Below, piece by piece: positions 51,571-60,060 of a DNA stretch of 64,000 nt; the first letter of the stretch is position 1; each line of letters starts with the position of its first letter. Under the pieces are notes generated by a model. The model made no database searches and had not been told where the DNA came from. It saw nothing but the letters and a program-made list of their open reading frames with translations. This stretch comes from AV69 sp963742315. Its GTDB lineage: Bacteria > Verrucomicrobiota > Verrucomicrobiia > Chthoniobacterales > UBA10450. A program made the translations under genes and the position numbers. Where the stretch lies: contig CAVULE010000015.1 in the NCBI GenBank assembly GCA_963742315.1, positions 1 through 64,000 of the forward strand, given 5' to 3'.

Positions 51571-52610
51571 ACCGACACGCCGGCCAAATCGCCGTGCTCG
51601 ATTTCGAGCCGGCCAATGAAGAATTTTGCGAGCAGGTAGTCGCCGGCTTGTCGCAACATCCGCGCACTTTGCCGTGCAAATTTTTTTACGACGAAACTGG
51701 CTCGGCGCTTTTTTCCAAAATTTGCGAGCTTCCCGAGTATTACATAACGCGCACGGAGATGCGGATTTTGCGCGAGTGCGGCGGCGAGATCGCCGAGGCA
51801 CTCGGGCCCGGGATCGAATTGATAGGCCTTGGCACCGGGGCGGGAACGAAGACGCGAATCCTGTTGGATAATCTCGAGGGGCCGGTCGCCTATCTGCCAG
51901 TAGATATCTCGCGCGAACAACTTACCCAATCCGCGATTACTTTTCGCAAAAAATTTCCCGCCCTCGAAGTTCTGCCGGTCTGCGCAGATTACCTCCAGCC
52001 GTTCGAGTTGCCTCGGCGCAGCGGCCTTGCAAACCGCACGGTTGTTTACTTTCCCGGCTCAACCATTGGAAATCTCGAGCCCGAAGATGCGGCTGCTTTT
52101 CTCAAAAAGATCGCCGACATGATTAGCAACGGTAGGGCGACGCTTCGCGGAGCCACGATGGCTCGACAGAGTCTCGCCCTACCAGACAATTCGCTGCCTC
52201 CGTCCAGCGGCGCATTGCTCATGGGTGTCGATCTGAAAAAGTCGAAAGCAATCCTCGAACGCGCCTATAACGACAATGCGGAAGTGACGGCGCAGTTTAA
52301 TTTGAACTTGCTGGCGCGCGCCAATCGCGAACTCGGTTCGGATTTTGATCTTCGGAGCTGGCGGCATCGCGCCATTTACAATGAGAAGGCCGGCCGCATC
52401 GAGATGCATCTCGTTAGTCTGAGGAAGCAAACAGTAACCATTGCAGACGCTGCTTTCAGCTTTGCTGCCGGCGAATACATCACCACGGAATTCTCCTACA
52501 AATATTCGCCTCCAGAAATGATCGCGCTGGCCGGTGCCGTTGGTCTGCGTTTTGAAAAAATTTGGACCGATGAACAAAAGTTATTCGGGCTCTTTCTTTT
52601 CGTGCTGTAG
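51567..52610 (+). CDS. egtD: L-histidine N-alpha-methyltransferase EgtD
   Basis: It trimethylates histidine to hercynine with S-adenosylmethionine, the first ergothioneine step. The ATG at 51567 overlaps the egtB TGA (ATGA). The 347 residues contain LPCKFFYDETGSALFSKICE, LPEYYITRTEMRILRE, the SAM loop ELIGLGTGAGTKTRILLDNL, YLPVDISREQL and FPGSTIGNLEPEDA. Residues about 188-206 (NGRATLRGATMARQSLALP) are coded by a palindromic repeat. This sits in a surface-loop region before the GALLMGVDLKKS part, so the protein probably tolerates it. EgtB and EgtD in one unit make a minimal pathway; the final lyase (EgtE) is not here. Confidence 0.95.
   Translation: MNRHAGQIAVLDFEPANEEFCEQVVAGLSQHPRTLPCKFFYDETGSALFSKICELPEYYITRTEMRILRECGGEIAEALGPGIELIGLGTGAGTKTRILLDNLEGPVAYLPVDISREQLTQSAITFRKKFPALEVLPVCADYLQPFELPRRSGLANRTVVYFPGSTIGNLEPEDAAAFLKKIADMISNGRATLRGATMARQSLALPDNSLPPSSGALLMGVDLKKSKAILERAYNDNAEVTAQFNLNLLARANRELGSDFDLRSWRHRAIYNEKAGRIEMHLVSLRKQTVTIADAAFSFAAGEYITTEFSYKYSPPEMIALAGAVGLRFEKIWTDEQKLFGLFLFVL
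52131..52183. repeat. In-frame palindromic element inside egtD
   Basis: The 53-bp element opens GGTAGGGCGACGCT and closes TCTCGCCCTACC with a GAGCCA / TGGCTC inner stem. Its reverse complement is close to the intergenic element at 18660-18711. It adds about 18 codons without breaking the frame. Confidence 0.85.
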
Positions 52611-52622
52611 CTGTCGATTTTC

Positions 52623-53366
52623 GTGAACGCTCTCGTTCACTTTCGCGACGTCAGCAAACTTTTCGGAAACGATTTCGCCGTTCGCGACGTCAATCTCGAA
52701 GTCGAGCGCGGTAAGATTACCGCCCTGATCGGCCCGAGTGGCTGCGGCAAATCGACCATTCTGCGCCTCATCGTAGGGCTGGTCGTCGCTGACGCGGGCG
52801 AAATTGAATTTGACGGCGAGCAGATTGCACCCGGAACGATCATGAAAATTCGCCGGCGTCTTGGTTATGTCATCCAGGACGGCGGCCTGTTCCCGCACCT
52901 TACCGCCTTGCACAATCTCACGCTTCAACCGCGCATATTTAGGAAAATGCGCGATGAAATCGAGAAGCGTATCGAAGAACTTTGCCAGCTCACTAAATTT
53001 CCCAATAGCGCGCTCGACCGTTATCCGCTCGAGCTCTCTGGTGGGCAACGTCAGCGCGTAAGTTTGATGCGCGCTCTAATGTTGTCGCCAGAGTTGCTTT
53101 TGCTCGACGAGCCATTCGCCGCGCTCGATCCCCTTGTTCGGGTGAATCTCCAACGCGATCTCAAGGAAATTTGCGCGCGTCTTCAGCAAACGGTTTTGCT
53201 CGTTACGCATGACCTGACTGAAGCCGCCTTTCTAGGCGACGAGATCGCGCTCATGAACGAAGGTCGGATCGTCCAGCGCGGATCGATCGCGGATCTCCGC
53301 GCGAAACCCGCAAACGAATTCGTTCGTGAATTCATCAGCGCGCAACGGGGTCTTGTTCAGTTATGA
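52623..53366 (+). CDS. OpuCA/EgtV-like ABC transporter ATPase
   Basis: This 247-residue ATP-binding subunit starts at GTG 52623, 12 nt after egtD. Walker A is GPSGCGKST (37-45), the Q loop VIQDGGLFPHL, the signature LSGGQRQR, Walker B LLLLDEPFAALD and the H loop VTHD. The GLFPHLT segment and length fit ATPases of glycine-betaine/choline (OpuC, ProV-short) importers that lack the C-terminal CBS domains. EgtV of bacterial ergothioneine importers belongs to the same subfamily. Given the operon, ergothioneine (a betaine) is the best guess for the cargo. The stop overlaps the ATG of the permease-binding protein. Confidence 0.9.
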   Translation: MNALVHFRDVSKLFGNDFAVRDVNLEVERGKITALIGPSGCGKSTILRLIVGLVVADAGEIEFDGEQIAPGTIMKIRRRLGYVIQDGGLFPHLTALHNLTLQPRIFRKMRDEIEKRIEELCQLTKFPNSALDRYPLELSGGQRQRVSLMRALMLSPELLLLDEPFAALDPLVRVNLQRDLKEICARLQQTVLLVTHDLTEAAFLGDEIALMNEGRIVQRGSIADLRAKPANEFVREFISAQRGLVQL

Positions 53367-54922
53367 AGGCGGGCGAAGAATCAAGGAGCGGCTGCTTCCA
53401 AGCCGCCGACTTAACAACACGGCGTTCTGGAGCCCGCCGCTCCTTGAGCAATAACGCGGCGCTCTTTTTGTCAGCATCCGCATTCTTCTTTCTTTCGAAC
53501 ACATTTATTTACGCTGATCCGGTCGTCATCGGCTCAAAAAAATTCACCGAATCGTACGTTCTGGCCGAAATCGCAAAACAGTCGCTCGAACGAGCCGGTA
53601 TCAAGGCGGAGCATCGCCAGGGGATGGGCGGCACCATAATTCTTTGGGAAGCATTGCGTGGCGGCGGCATCGACGTTTATCCCGAATACACCGGCACGAT
53701 CGCAGAAGAAATGTTGAAGCAACCTGGCGCTTCGATTGCCGAGATTCGCAACGCCTTGTCGACGCAGGGAATCGCGATGACAGACGATCTCGGTTTCAAC
53801 AACACCTACGCGCTGGTGATGCGGCGTGATCGAAGCGAACAGCTCCGCCTTAAAACCATCAGTGATTTACGTGCGCATCGTGAGCTAAAGTTTGGGCTGA
53901 CCCACGAGTTTCTTGACCGCCGCGATGGCTGGCGACCATTGAGCGAGCGTTATCAGCTCGCGCCCTCTCAAGTTCTCGGAATCGATCACGCTCTCGGTTA
54001 TGCCGCGCTGGCGAAAGGTGAGATCGACGTGAAAGACGCTTACTCAACGGATGCGAAAATCGGCGATTACGGACTTGTTACTCTGATTGATGACCTGCAT
54101 TTTTTTCCGCAATACAAGGCCGTCTTCCTCTATCGCAATACGTTGCCGTCGCAGGCGAGTCACGCCTTGAATGATCTTTCCAATTCTATTGATGAAACCC
54201 GGATGATTCGTCTCAATTCCGAAGCGGAACGGACCAAAAATTACGCGGCGGCTGCGCGACAATTTTTTGGAGCGACGGAGAACGCCAGTCCTTTCGTGTC
54301 GGAAACATTCCGCAACAAACTTTTGCGCTGGGTAACCCGACATCTCGAGCTCGCCAGCATTTCGCTGCTTTTGGCCATAATTGTCGGATTGCCGCTAGGA
54401 ATTATCGCCAGCCGCGGCGGCGCCGTCGGGCACACTATTCTCGGGATCACCGGAGTGATCCAAACGATTCCATCGCTCGCGTTGCTGGCGCTTCTGGTGC
54501 CGTTGCCGTTTTTTGGAATTAGCGCGCGCACTGCCATCGTCGCGCTTTTTCTTTACGGTTTGCTGCCGATCGTTCGCAACACCGCCACTGGACTGCAGGA
54601 TATTCCGCGACCATTGCGAGAGTCTGCCATCGCACTCGGCCTGACCGCAGGTCAGCGATTGCGGAAAATCTTTCTGCCGCTGGCGTCGCGATCGATCCTT
54701 GCCGGAATCAAAACCAGCGCGGTCATCAACATCGGCACAGCCACGCTGGCAGCGCTGATCGGCGCTGGCGGATTAGGCGAACCGATTATCAGCGGATTGA
54801 ACTTGAACGATCATGTCACGATTCTGGAAGGCGCAATTCCGGCGGCGTTACTGGCGTTGCTGGTGCAATTCTTTTTCGATTTGCTCGATCGCGTTTTGAT
54901 TCCAAGAGGCTTGCGTTTGTAA
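53363..54922 (+). CDS. Fused substrate-binding/permease ABC protein, EgtU/OpuBC-like
   Basis: The 519 residues carry an N-terminal signal or anchor (ALFLSASAFFFLSNTFIYAD, about 33-52). A quaternary-amine-binding OpuAC/OpuBC-type domain follows (about 53-300: VVIGSKKFTESYVLAEIAKQ, GGIDVYPEYTGTIAEEML, DDLGFNNTYALVMRRD, AYSTDAKIGDYGLVTLIDD). A five- or six-span permease (about 325-515) ends with IPRPLRESAIALGLTAGQRL and KTSAVINIGTATLAALIGAG. Binding domain first, permease second, is the reverse of the order I know for pneumococcal EgtU. Residues 7-28 come from a palindromic repeat. With EgtB/EgtD in the same operon, ergothioneine import is the favoured role; choline or betaine is the alternative. 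Confidence 0.88.
   Translation: MKAGEESRSGCFQAADLTTRRSGARRSLSNNAALFLSASAFFFLSNTFIYADPVVIGSKKFTESYVLAEIAKQSLERAGIKAEHRQGMGGTIILWEALRGGGIDVYPEYTGTIAEEMLKQPGASIAEIRNALSTQGIAMTDDLGFNNTYALVMRRDRSEQLRLKTISDLRAHRELKFGLTHEFLDRRDGWRPLSERYQLAPSQVLGIDHALGYAALAKGEIDVKDAYSTDAKIGDYGLVTLIDDLHFFPQYKAVFLYRNTLPSQASHALNDLSNSIDETRMIRLNSEAERTKNYAAAARQFFGATENASPFVSETFRNKLLRWVTRHLELASISLLLAIIVGLPLGIIASRGGAVGHTILGITGVIQTIPSLALLALLVPLPFFGISARTAIVALFLYGLLPIVRNTATGLQDIPRPLRESAIALGLTAGQRLRKIFLPLASRSILAGIKTSAVINIGTATLAALIGAGGLGEPIISGLNLNDHVTILEGAIPAALLALLVQFFFDLLDRVLIPRGLRL
53381..53447. repeat. Palindromic element in transporter N-terminus
   Basis: Ends TCAAGGAGCGGC and GCCGCTCCTTGA are exact inverted copies, 67 bp in all. 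It is read in frame as residues 7-28, before the signal segment. The same GGAGCGGC..GCCGCTCC type lies beside murJ at 19961-20140. Confidence 0.85.
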
Positions 54923-54942
54923 TCATAGCTGCCTCCGCAATT

Positions 54943-55014
54943 TTGGAGGGCAGGCATTCCTGCCTGCTGTCCTTCCAAATCGGCAAGCGGGAACGCTTGC
55001 CCTACAATTCTGAA
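54943..55014. repeat. Double palindrome, GGCAAGC type
   Basis: Two adjacent hairpins, GCAGGCA-TTCC-TGCCTGC and GGCAAGCG-GGAA-CGCTTGCC, fill the gap between the transporter and the aldehyde dehydrogenase. It is related to 48801-48872 and may serve as a terminator-like structure. Confidence 0.85.
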
Positions 55015-55046
55015 CTTCCGATTGCGGCATGATGTAGATTACGGGC

Positions 55047-56411
55047 ATGGCCATTGCATCGATCAACCCGGCAACCGGCGAATTAACCAAACGCTTCGAC
55101 GCGCATACCGACCGTGAAATTGAGAGCGCGCTGGAAAACGCTGTGTCGGCTTTCGAAAAACACCGCGCCAGTTCGTTTGCTGAACGCGCTGTCAAACTGC
55201 GACACGCTGCCGAGATGCTAGAAAAAGATCGCGAGGAACTTGCGCGGATTATTACCGCCGAGATGGGAAAACTTTTGCATGGATCAATGGACGAAATTGA
55301 AAGATGCGCACGCGGTTGCCGTTTCTATGCGGAACACGGCGAGAAATTTTTGAGTGAACAGATCGTATCGTCTGATGCCAGGCGAAGCTATGTCCGTTAT
55401 GAGCCGCTCGGAGCCATCCTCGCGATCATGCCATGGAACTTTCCTTTCTGGCAGGCCTTCCGCTTTGCGGCGCCGGCTTTGATGGCAGGAAATGTGGGTC
55501 TCCTTAAACATGCCTCCAATGTGCCGCAGTGCGCGCTCGCCATTGAAAAAATTTTCCGCGAAGCCGGTTTTGATCCCGGCGTGTTCCAAGCATTGTTGAT
55601 CGAGAATGAAGCGGTCGAAAAGATCATTCGCGATCCAAGAGTGAAAGCGGTCACGCTTACCGGCAGCGAACGTGCCGGTAGCGCGGTGGCGAGCGCCGCT
55701 GGTCGCGAAGTGAAAAAGAGTGTCCTCGAGCTCGGCGGAAGCGATCCGTTCATTGTCATGCCCAGCGCCGGGTTGGACGATGCGATCTCGACCGGGGTGA
55801 AATCGCGCATGGTGAATTCGGGTCAATCGTGTATCGCGGCGAAACGTTTCATCATCGCCGACGCGATTTACGACCAATACGTCGCGCAATTTGTAGAGAG
55901 GATGAAAAAATTGAAATTGGGGGACCCGAGGGAGGAAACGACTGAAGTCGCACCGCTCTCCTCGGAATACATTCTTCGCGGGGTCGATGATCAAGTGCAG
56001 AAATCGGTCGCCGCCGGAGCAAAAATTTTATGTGGCGGGAAACGCGCTGCCGGCCTCGGTTATTTTTACGAACCAACGGTGCTAGCGGAGATTCCCAAGA
56101 GCGCGCCTGCTTATCGCGAGGAAGTTTTTGGTCCGGTCGCGCTTTTTTTTCGCGCGCGGGATCGCAACGAAGCCGTCGCTATCGCAAACGATTCCAATTT
56201 TGGTCTCGGTGCCAGCGTCTGGACGAACGATGCAGCCGAACAGGAATTCTTTTCGCACGAACTTCAAAGCGGAATGGTGTTCGTGAATGCGATGGTCGCG
56301 TCCGATCCGCGCGTGCCATTCGGCGGGATCAAACGATCCGGTTACGGCCGCGAGCTTGGTGCGGAAGGGATTCGCGAGTTTACAAACGTGAAAACAGTCT
56401 GGATTGCGTAG
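55047..56411 (+). CDS. gabD: NAD(P)-dependent succinate-semialdehyde dehydrogenase
   Basis: It oxidises succinate semialdehyde (or a related aldehyde) to the acid. The 454 residues fit the short GabD/Sad-like class. Visible motifs: IMPWNFPFWQ (cofactor loop), HASNVPQCAL (K154-H155 near the NADP-binding lysine), TGSERAGSAVASAAG, ELGGSDPFIV with general-base E228, and NSGQSCIAAKRF with nucleophile C262. EEVFGPVALFF and PFGGIKRSGYGRELG close the fold. No gabT is adjacent. It is separated from the transporter by palindromes, so it is likely its own transcript. Confidence 0.92.
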   Translation: MAIASINPATGELTKRFDAHTDREIESALENAVSAFEKHRASSFAERAVKLRHAAEMLEKDREELARIITAEMGKLLHGSMDEIERCARGCRFYAEHGEKFLSEQIVSSDARRSYVRYEPLGAILAIMPWNFPFWQAFRFAAPALMAGNVGLLKHASNVPQCALAIEKIFREAGFDPGVFQALLIENEAVEKIIRDPRVKAVTLTGSERAGSAVASAAGREVKKSVLELGGSDPFIVMPSAGLDDAISTGVKSRMVNSGQSCIAAKRFIIADAIYDQYVAQFVERMKKLKLGDPREETTEVAPLSSEYILRGVDDQVQKSVAAGAKILCGGKRAAGLGYFYEPTVLAEIPKSAPAYREEVFGPVALFFRARDRNEAVAIANDSNFGLGASVWTNDAAEQEFFSHELQSGMVFVNAMVASDPRVPFGGIKRSGYGRELGAEGIREFTNVKTVWIA

Positions 56412-56414
56412 CGC

Positions 56415-56496
56415 TCATCCCGAGCGGAGTCGAGGAATCCCGCTATGAGATCTTCAAGGTTTCGCCGCGGGATCCCTCGGCTGTCGCTCGGGATGA
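56415..56496. repeat. Palindromic element, TCATCCCGAGC type
   Basis: Outer arms TCATCCCGAGC and GCTCGGGATGA with inner GGAATCCC / GGGATCCC. A relative is at 62776-62890. Confidence 0.85.
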
Positions 56497-56510
56497 CGCG
56501 GCCATGTTGA

Positions 56511-57632
56511 TCAAAACAAAGTCAGTTGCTCGCGCGGACGCCTAAAATGTTCAGTCGATAACTCCGGTCGCGGACCAATTCCGACCTTGCGACAACTCAT
56601 TTGAAATAGTGTCGCGATTTGTTCCGCGAAAATTCCTTCGCCTTTAATCCGCGTTCCCCAGCGCGGGTCGCTCAATCTATCGCCGCCACGAATCGCGCGA
56701 ATACGCGAGAGGACTTTCGCTTTTCGCTCGGGAAAATGCTCGTCCAGCCAGCGCTCGAAAAGGGGCGCCACCGCAAAAGGCAATCGCATGATCGTATAAC
56801 CCGCGAATTGCGCACCCGCTTTTGCAGAAGCAGCCAGAATGCCCGGCATTTCATGATCGGTCAGCCCGGGAATAACAGGCGCTACCATTACCCCCACCGG
56901 GACGCCGGCTTCATGCAATTTAGAGATCGCTTCCAAACGAGCGTTCGGCGGCGACGTTCGCGGTTCCAGCACGCGCTGCAATTCTTCGACGAGCGATGTA
57001 ACTGACACGTTCACGGCAGCGCAGGAAAACGCCGCAAGCTCGCCAAGTAAATCGCTGTCGCGTGTGACCAGTCGATTTTTGGTGATGATTCCGACCGGAT
57101 TCCGGAATCGCGCCAGCACTTGCAAGCATCCGCGGGTAATTTCGAGTTTGCGTTCGATCGGTTGATAGGGATCGGTGACACCGCTGATCGCAATCACCTG
57201 CGGTCTCCATTTTCGTGAAGATAGTTCAGCTTCGAGCAATTTCGGCGCATCCATTTTCACCATAATGCGCGACTCGAAATCTGTGCCCGCGGAAAAGCCT
57301 AGATACTCGTGGGTGGGGCGGGCATAACAGTAAACGCAGCCGTGCTCGCACCCGCGATAAGGATTCACGCTGGTCTCGAATCCGACGTCGGGACTATTGT
57401 TGCGCGCAATGATCGACTGCGAGCCATCGCGGTAAAAGATGGTTTTCCGAGGGCGCGAATCCTCATCGACTTCATCGTGCGGATCCTCTTCAAAATGCAG
57501 CGCCTCGAACCGGTTCGCTGGATTAATCGACGCGCCTCGCGAGTGGAATTCGCGGGGATGGACCGTGCGCGCGGCACTCGGAATCTCGCGCACATTTTTC
57601 CAGAGCTTTTTTCCGTCAGGCAACGGCCTCAC
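56511..57632 (-). CDS. PA0069-family radical SAM protein
   Basis: The 373 residues carry the radical-SAM cluster motif C-x3-C-x2-C in NPYRGCEHGCVYCYARP (C95, C99, C102). The family sequence THEYLGFSAGTDFESRIMVK and SGVTDPYQPIERKLEITRGC follow. Later parts include GIITKNRLVTRDSDLL, VMVAPVIPGLTDHEMP and a C-terminal RWGTRIKGEGIFAEQIATLF. The family (relatives of spore-photoproduct-lyase-like proteins) is widespread but of unknown reaction. The gene is monocistronic on the minus strand. Confidence 0.9.
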   Translation of the reverse strand: MRPLPDGKKLWKNVREIPSAARTVHPREFHSRGASINPANRFEALHFEEDPHDEVDEDSRPRKTIFYRDGSQSIIARNNSPDVGFETSVNPYRGCEHGCVYCYARPTHEYLGFSAGTDFESRIMVKMDAPKLLEAELSSRKWRPQVIAISGVTDPYQPIERKLEITRGCLQVLARFRNPVGIITKNRLVTRDSDLLGELAAFSCAAVNVSVTSLVEELQRVLEPRTSPPNARLEAISKLHEAGVPVGVMVAPVIPGLTDHEMPGILAASAKAGAQFAGYTIMRLPFAVAPLFERWLDEHFPERKAKVLSRIRAIRGGDRLSDPRWGTRIKGEGIFAEQIATLFQMSCRKVGIGPRPELSTEHFRRPREQLTLF

Positions 57633-57675
57633 TGCTTATGTTCAACTGAACATAACTCGCTGTCGAGGCATTTTT

Positions 57676-57750
57676 TGCAGCCGCGGTCCGTCGGCCGCGG
57701 TATCCGGCGGCGGAATTCAGCCGCGGCCAGCGACCGCCGGCTACAACGTC
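57676..57750. repeat. Palindromic element, CCGCGG type
   Basis: GCAGCCGCGGTC.. and ..GGCCGCGG / CCGCGGCC hairpins lie between the radical SAM gene and tRNA-Ser, ending GGCTACAACGTCG. Similar CCGCGG units occur at 16040-16079. Confidence 0.75.
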
Positions 57751-57826
57751 GAGCTAATAATTCCAGGGCCAACCGCGCGGCTTGCCCAACGAATTGTCAA
57801 TGGCACACTTCTCGAACGAAAACCTC

Positions 57827-57914
57827 GGAGGGGTGGTCGAGTGGTTGATGGCTCCGGTCTTGAAAACCGGCAGGGCGCAAGCCCTCGTGGGTTCGAATCC
57901 CACCCCCTCCGCCA
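57827..57914 (+). tRNA. tRNA-Ser (anticodon TGA)
   Basis: The acceptor GGAGGGG pairs with CCCCTCC, and the anticodon stem CCGGT/ACCGG holds the loop CTTGAAA with anticodon TGA. A long variable arm (GGGCGCAAGCCC) and T arm GTGGG-TTCGAAT-CCCAC follow. CCA is encoded at 57912-57914. The long variable arm confirms serine. Confidence 0.95.
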
Positions 57915-57916
57915 AC

Positions 57917-58552
57917 TCAATTGCGGAGTTGCGATTGCGGATTGCGGATTGAAAGCCAGTGAGCAACGAGCAACGCACAGATCACGCCCAGAATCGCGGC
58001 GAAGGTGACGTCGGACAAGTAGTGGGCACCGACGATCAAGCGCGAGATCGCAATCAGGATAGGAATCAATAACAATGGCGCGCCGATTTTTTTTCGGGCG
58101 AGAAACAACGCGACAAAGAACGCAGTAGATGAGGCGGTATGACCTGATGGGAAGGCGTGAAATTTGGAACGGAATTGTGGGCCGTTCCACTGCGCTTCGG
58201 TTTTGACAGATGGACGCGCTCGGCCCGTTGCGATTTTGATGGCGCGCGTGGTGACGCCAGCAAGCGTAAGCGCGATGAGCATCGCAAGAAAAATTCGCAT
58301 CCAGGCTTTGCTTCCCATAACGAAGGCAATCGCAAATCCAATCGCGCCGGCAATCGCGTGGGCCGGCCAATCCCCCACCCTGCTCACGATTCCCATCACT
58401 CGTTTCAATTCGGGTGAGGACTGTATAGTGATCCAGTTCGCGGTCGCTTGATCGAGAAGAAAGGCGGCGATCAACGCGATTACTGCCGTTACGATTAGCG
58501 TGATCCAAATTTTTCGCGGCGACGACCGCGTGATTTCAGCTTCGGTTTTCAC
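57917..58552 (-). CDS. PAP2-family phosphatase
   Basis: GTG 58552 (VKTEAEITRSSPRKIWI) is the likely start; the open frame extends 44 codons but into the promoter and start of the divergent gene. The 211 residues are an integral membrane PAP2 phosphatase with the three active-site motifs KIATGRARPS, FPSGHTA and SRLIVGAHYLSDV (R, H and H-D respectively). Six spans are apparent. It dephosphorylates lipid phosphates, such as undecaprenyl-PP or phosphatidic acid, on the outer membrane face. It faces an ArnT-like glycosyltransferase across 41 bp, which uses undecaprenyl-linked sugars, so a lipid-carrier link is plausible. Confidence 0.9.
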   Translation of the reverse strand: MKTEAEITRSSPRKIWITLIVTAVIALIAAFLLDQATANWITIQSSPELKRVMGIVSRVGDWPAHAIAGAIGFAIAFVMGSKAWMRIFLAMLIALTLAGVTTRAIKIATGRARPSVKTEAQWNGPQFRSKFHAFPSGHTASSTAFFVALFLARKKIGAPLLLIPILIAISRLIVGAHYLSDVTFAAILGVICALLVAHWLSIRNPQSQLRN

Positions 58553-58593
58553 TCGAACGGCTGCTACTTTCCGGTTCAATCGTGCGACCGGCA

Positions 58594-60060
58594 ATGCGCA
58601 ATTACATCCTGCTGTTTGTTGGCTGCCTGCTCTTTCATCTCGCGGGCACCTGGAGTTTGCCGTTAATCGACCGCGACGAGCCACGTTTCGCCGAAGCGGC
58701 GCGGGAAATGCGCGAGCGCGCCGATTTCATCGTTCCCTATTTCAACAATCAATTTCGATTCGATAAACCGCCACTAACCTACTGGTTTCAGGTCGCGAGT
58801 TATCGCCTGTTTGGCGAAAATGATTTTGCCGCGCGTTTCCCGACCGCAATCGCCGCGGCGCTGGTTGCCGTTATTCTGTTGGCGTGGGGACAGCAACTGG
58901 GGGATGAGAAAGTTGGTTGGTGGGCGGCAATAATCTTCTCCCTTTCGCTGCAAACCTTTATCCACGGAAAAGCCGCGGTAGCAGACATGTGGGTGGTCCT
59001 GTTCGTGACGGTTGCGCACTGGGCGGCATGGGAACTTTTCAAGGCAAACACCGAACATCGAACATCTCTCCGAGCCGTAGGCTCTACGAAGCCAGAGGCG
59101 AACATCGAACACCTAACGGTCTTTTGGTGGATTTTTTATATTTCGCTGGCCTTCGCGTTTCTGGCGAAGGGGCCGATTGGATGGACGCCGCTCTTAACGG
59201 TTGCGATCGCGCAAAGATTTTATCGTCAAGAACACTTTGCCGCACGTTTCAAATTCGTCCGCGGACTCTTGCTTATGTTGGTGTTGGTCTGCCTTTGGGG
59301 AATTCCGGCGCTTATTCGCACACACGGCGAATTTTTCCGGGTCGGGATCGGAAAGCATGTGGTTGAACGTTCGGTCGCTACGATGGAAGGGCATGGCGCA
59401 TCGTCCGTTTGGATGTATCTGGCGTTGCTGCCCTTTTATTTTTTGACTGTCTTCGCCAGTTTTTTCCCCTGGTCGATCAAACTACCGGCGCTTTGGAAAC
59501 AACTGCGGGCGCAGCGCGACGGCACCGACCAATTCCTATTAGCCGGCGCGCTTATCATCTTTGGAATTTTCACTCTGGTGCAGACCAAGCTGCCCCATTA
59601 CACCTTACCGGCCTTTCCGTTGCTTGCGCTGCTAGTGGCGCGCCGTGTCGAGTCTTTAAGGTTTGCGCGCGCGCTCCCGATCGCGGCAACCGCGGTTTAT
59701 CTCGCAATCGCGCTCTTCCTCAGCCCGTTCCTCGCAAGATTTTTTCCAAGTTACAATCTTGCCCGTGTTAGCCGGCCTGATCTGAACCCTGAAATGGAAT
59801 TCGGCGCGGTTGATTTCACCGAACCGAGTCTGGTGTGGTATTTTCGCGATAAGGTCCGTGGATTCATGACGCCGCTAAAACACAAGGATGCCAATGAATT
59901 TATGGGTCGCGGCGGATCGCGTTTTATTGTGCTGCCAACAGCATCGGTAGCGGAGATTTTTCCGAATATCGACCCATCCTGGCGCAGTTATCACACAAAG
60001 GGATTTAACATTCCCAAAGGGCGACGCGCGGATCTGACGATGCTGCTGAAACCAGAGTAG
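58594..60060 (+). CDS. ArnT-like family 39 glycosyltransferase
   Basis: Start ATG 58594 (MRNYILLFVGCLLFHLAGTW; a GTG at 58582 would add four residues). This 488-residue GT-C enzyme has about ten spans. The first periplasmic loop has the metal/donor site LIDRDEPRFAEAAREM (D26-E29). FRFDKPPLTYWFQV, FLAKGPIGWTPLLTV and FTLVQTKLPHYTLPAFPLLA are the family boxes. It transfers a sugar from a polyprenyl-phosphate donor to lipid A or protein in the periplasm. Residues about 152-174 (KANTEHRTSLRAVGSTKPEA) come from an in-frame repeat inside a loop. Confidence 0.9.
   Translation: MRNYILLFVGCLLFHLAGTWSLPLIDRDEPRFAEAAREMRERADFIVPYFNNQFRFDKPPLTYWFQVASYRLFGENDFAARFPTAIAAALVAVILLAWGQQLGDEKVGWWAAIIFSLSLQTFIHGKAAVADMWVVLFVTVAHWAAWELFKANTEHRTSLRAVGSTKPEANIEHLTVFWWIFYISLAFAFLAKGPIGWTPLLTVAIAQRFYRQEHFAARFKFVRGLLLMLVLVCLWGIPALIRTHGEFFRVGIGKHVVERSVATMEGHGASSVWMYLALLPFYFLTVFASFFPWSIKLPALWKQLRAQRDGTDQFLLAGALIIFGIFTLVQTKLPHYTLPAFPLLALLVARRVESLRFARALPIAATAVYLAIALFLSPFLARFFPSYNLARVSRPDLNPEMEFGAVDFTEPSLVWYFRDKVRGFMTPLKHKDANEFMGRGGSRFIVLPTASVAEIFPNIDPSWRSYHTKGFNIPKGRRADLTMLLKPE
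59049..59118. repeat. In-frame repeat element in ArnT-like gene
   Basis: The segment opens ACCGAACATCGAACATCT and closes GGCGAACATCGAACACCT around an inner GAGCCGTAGGCTC hairpin. The CATCGAACATC word also occurs in the gene at 61411. It encodes a hydrophilic stretch that interrupts otherwise membrane-like sequence. Confidence 0.7.
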
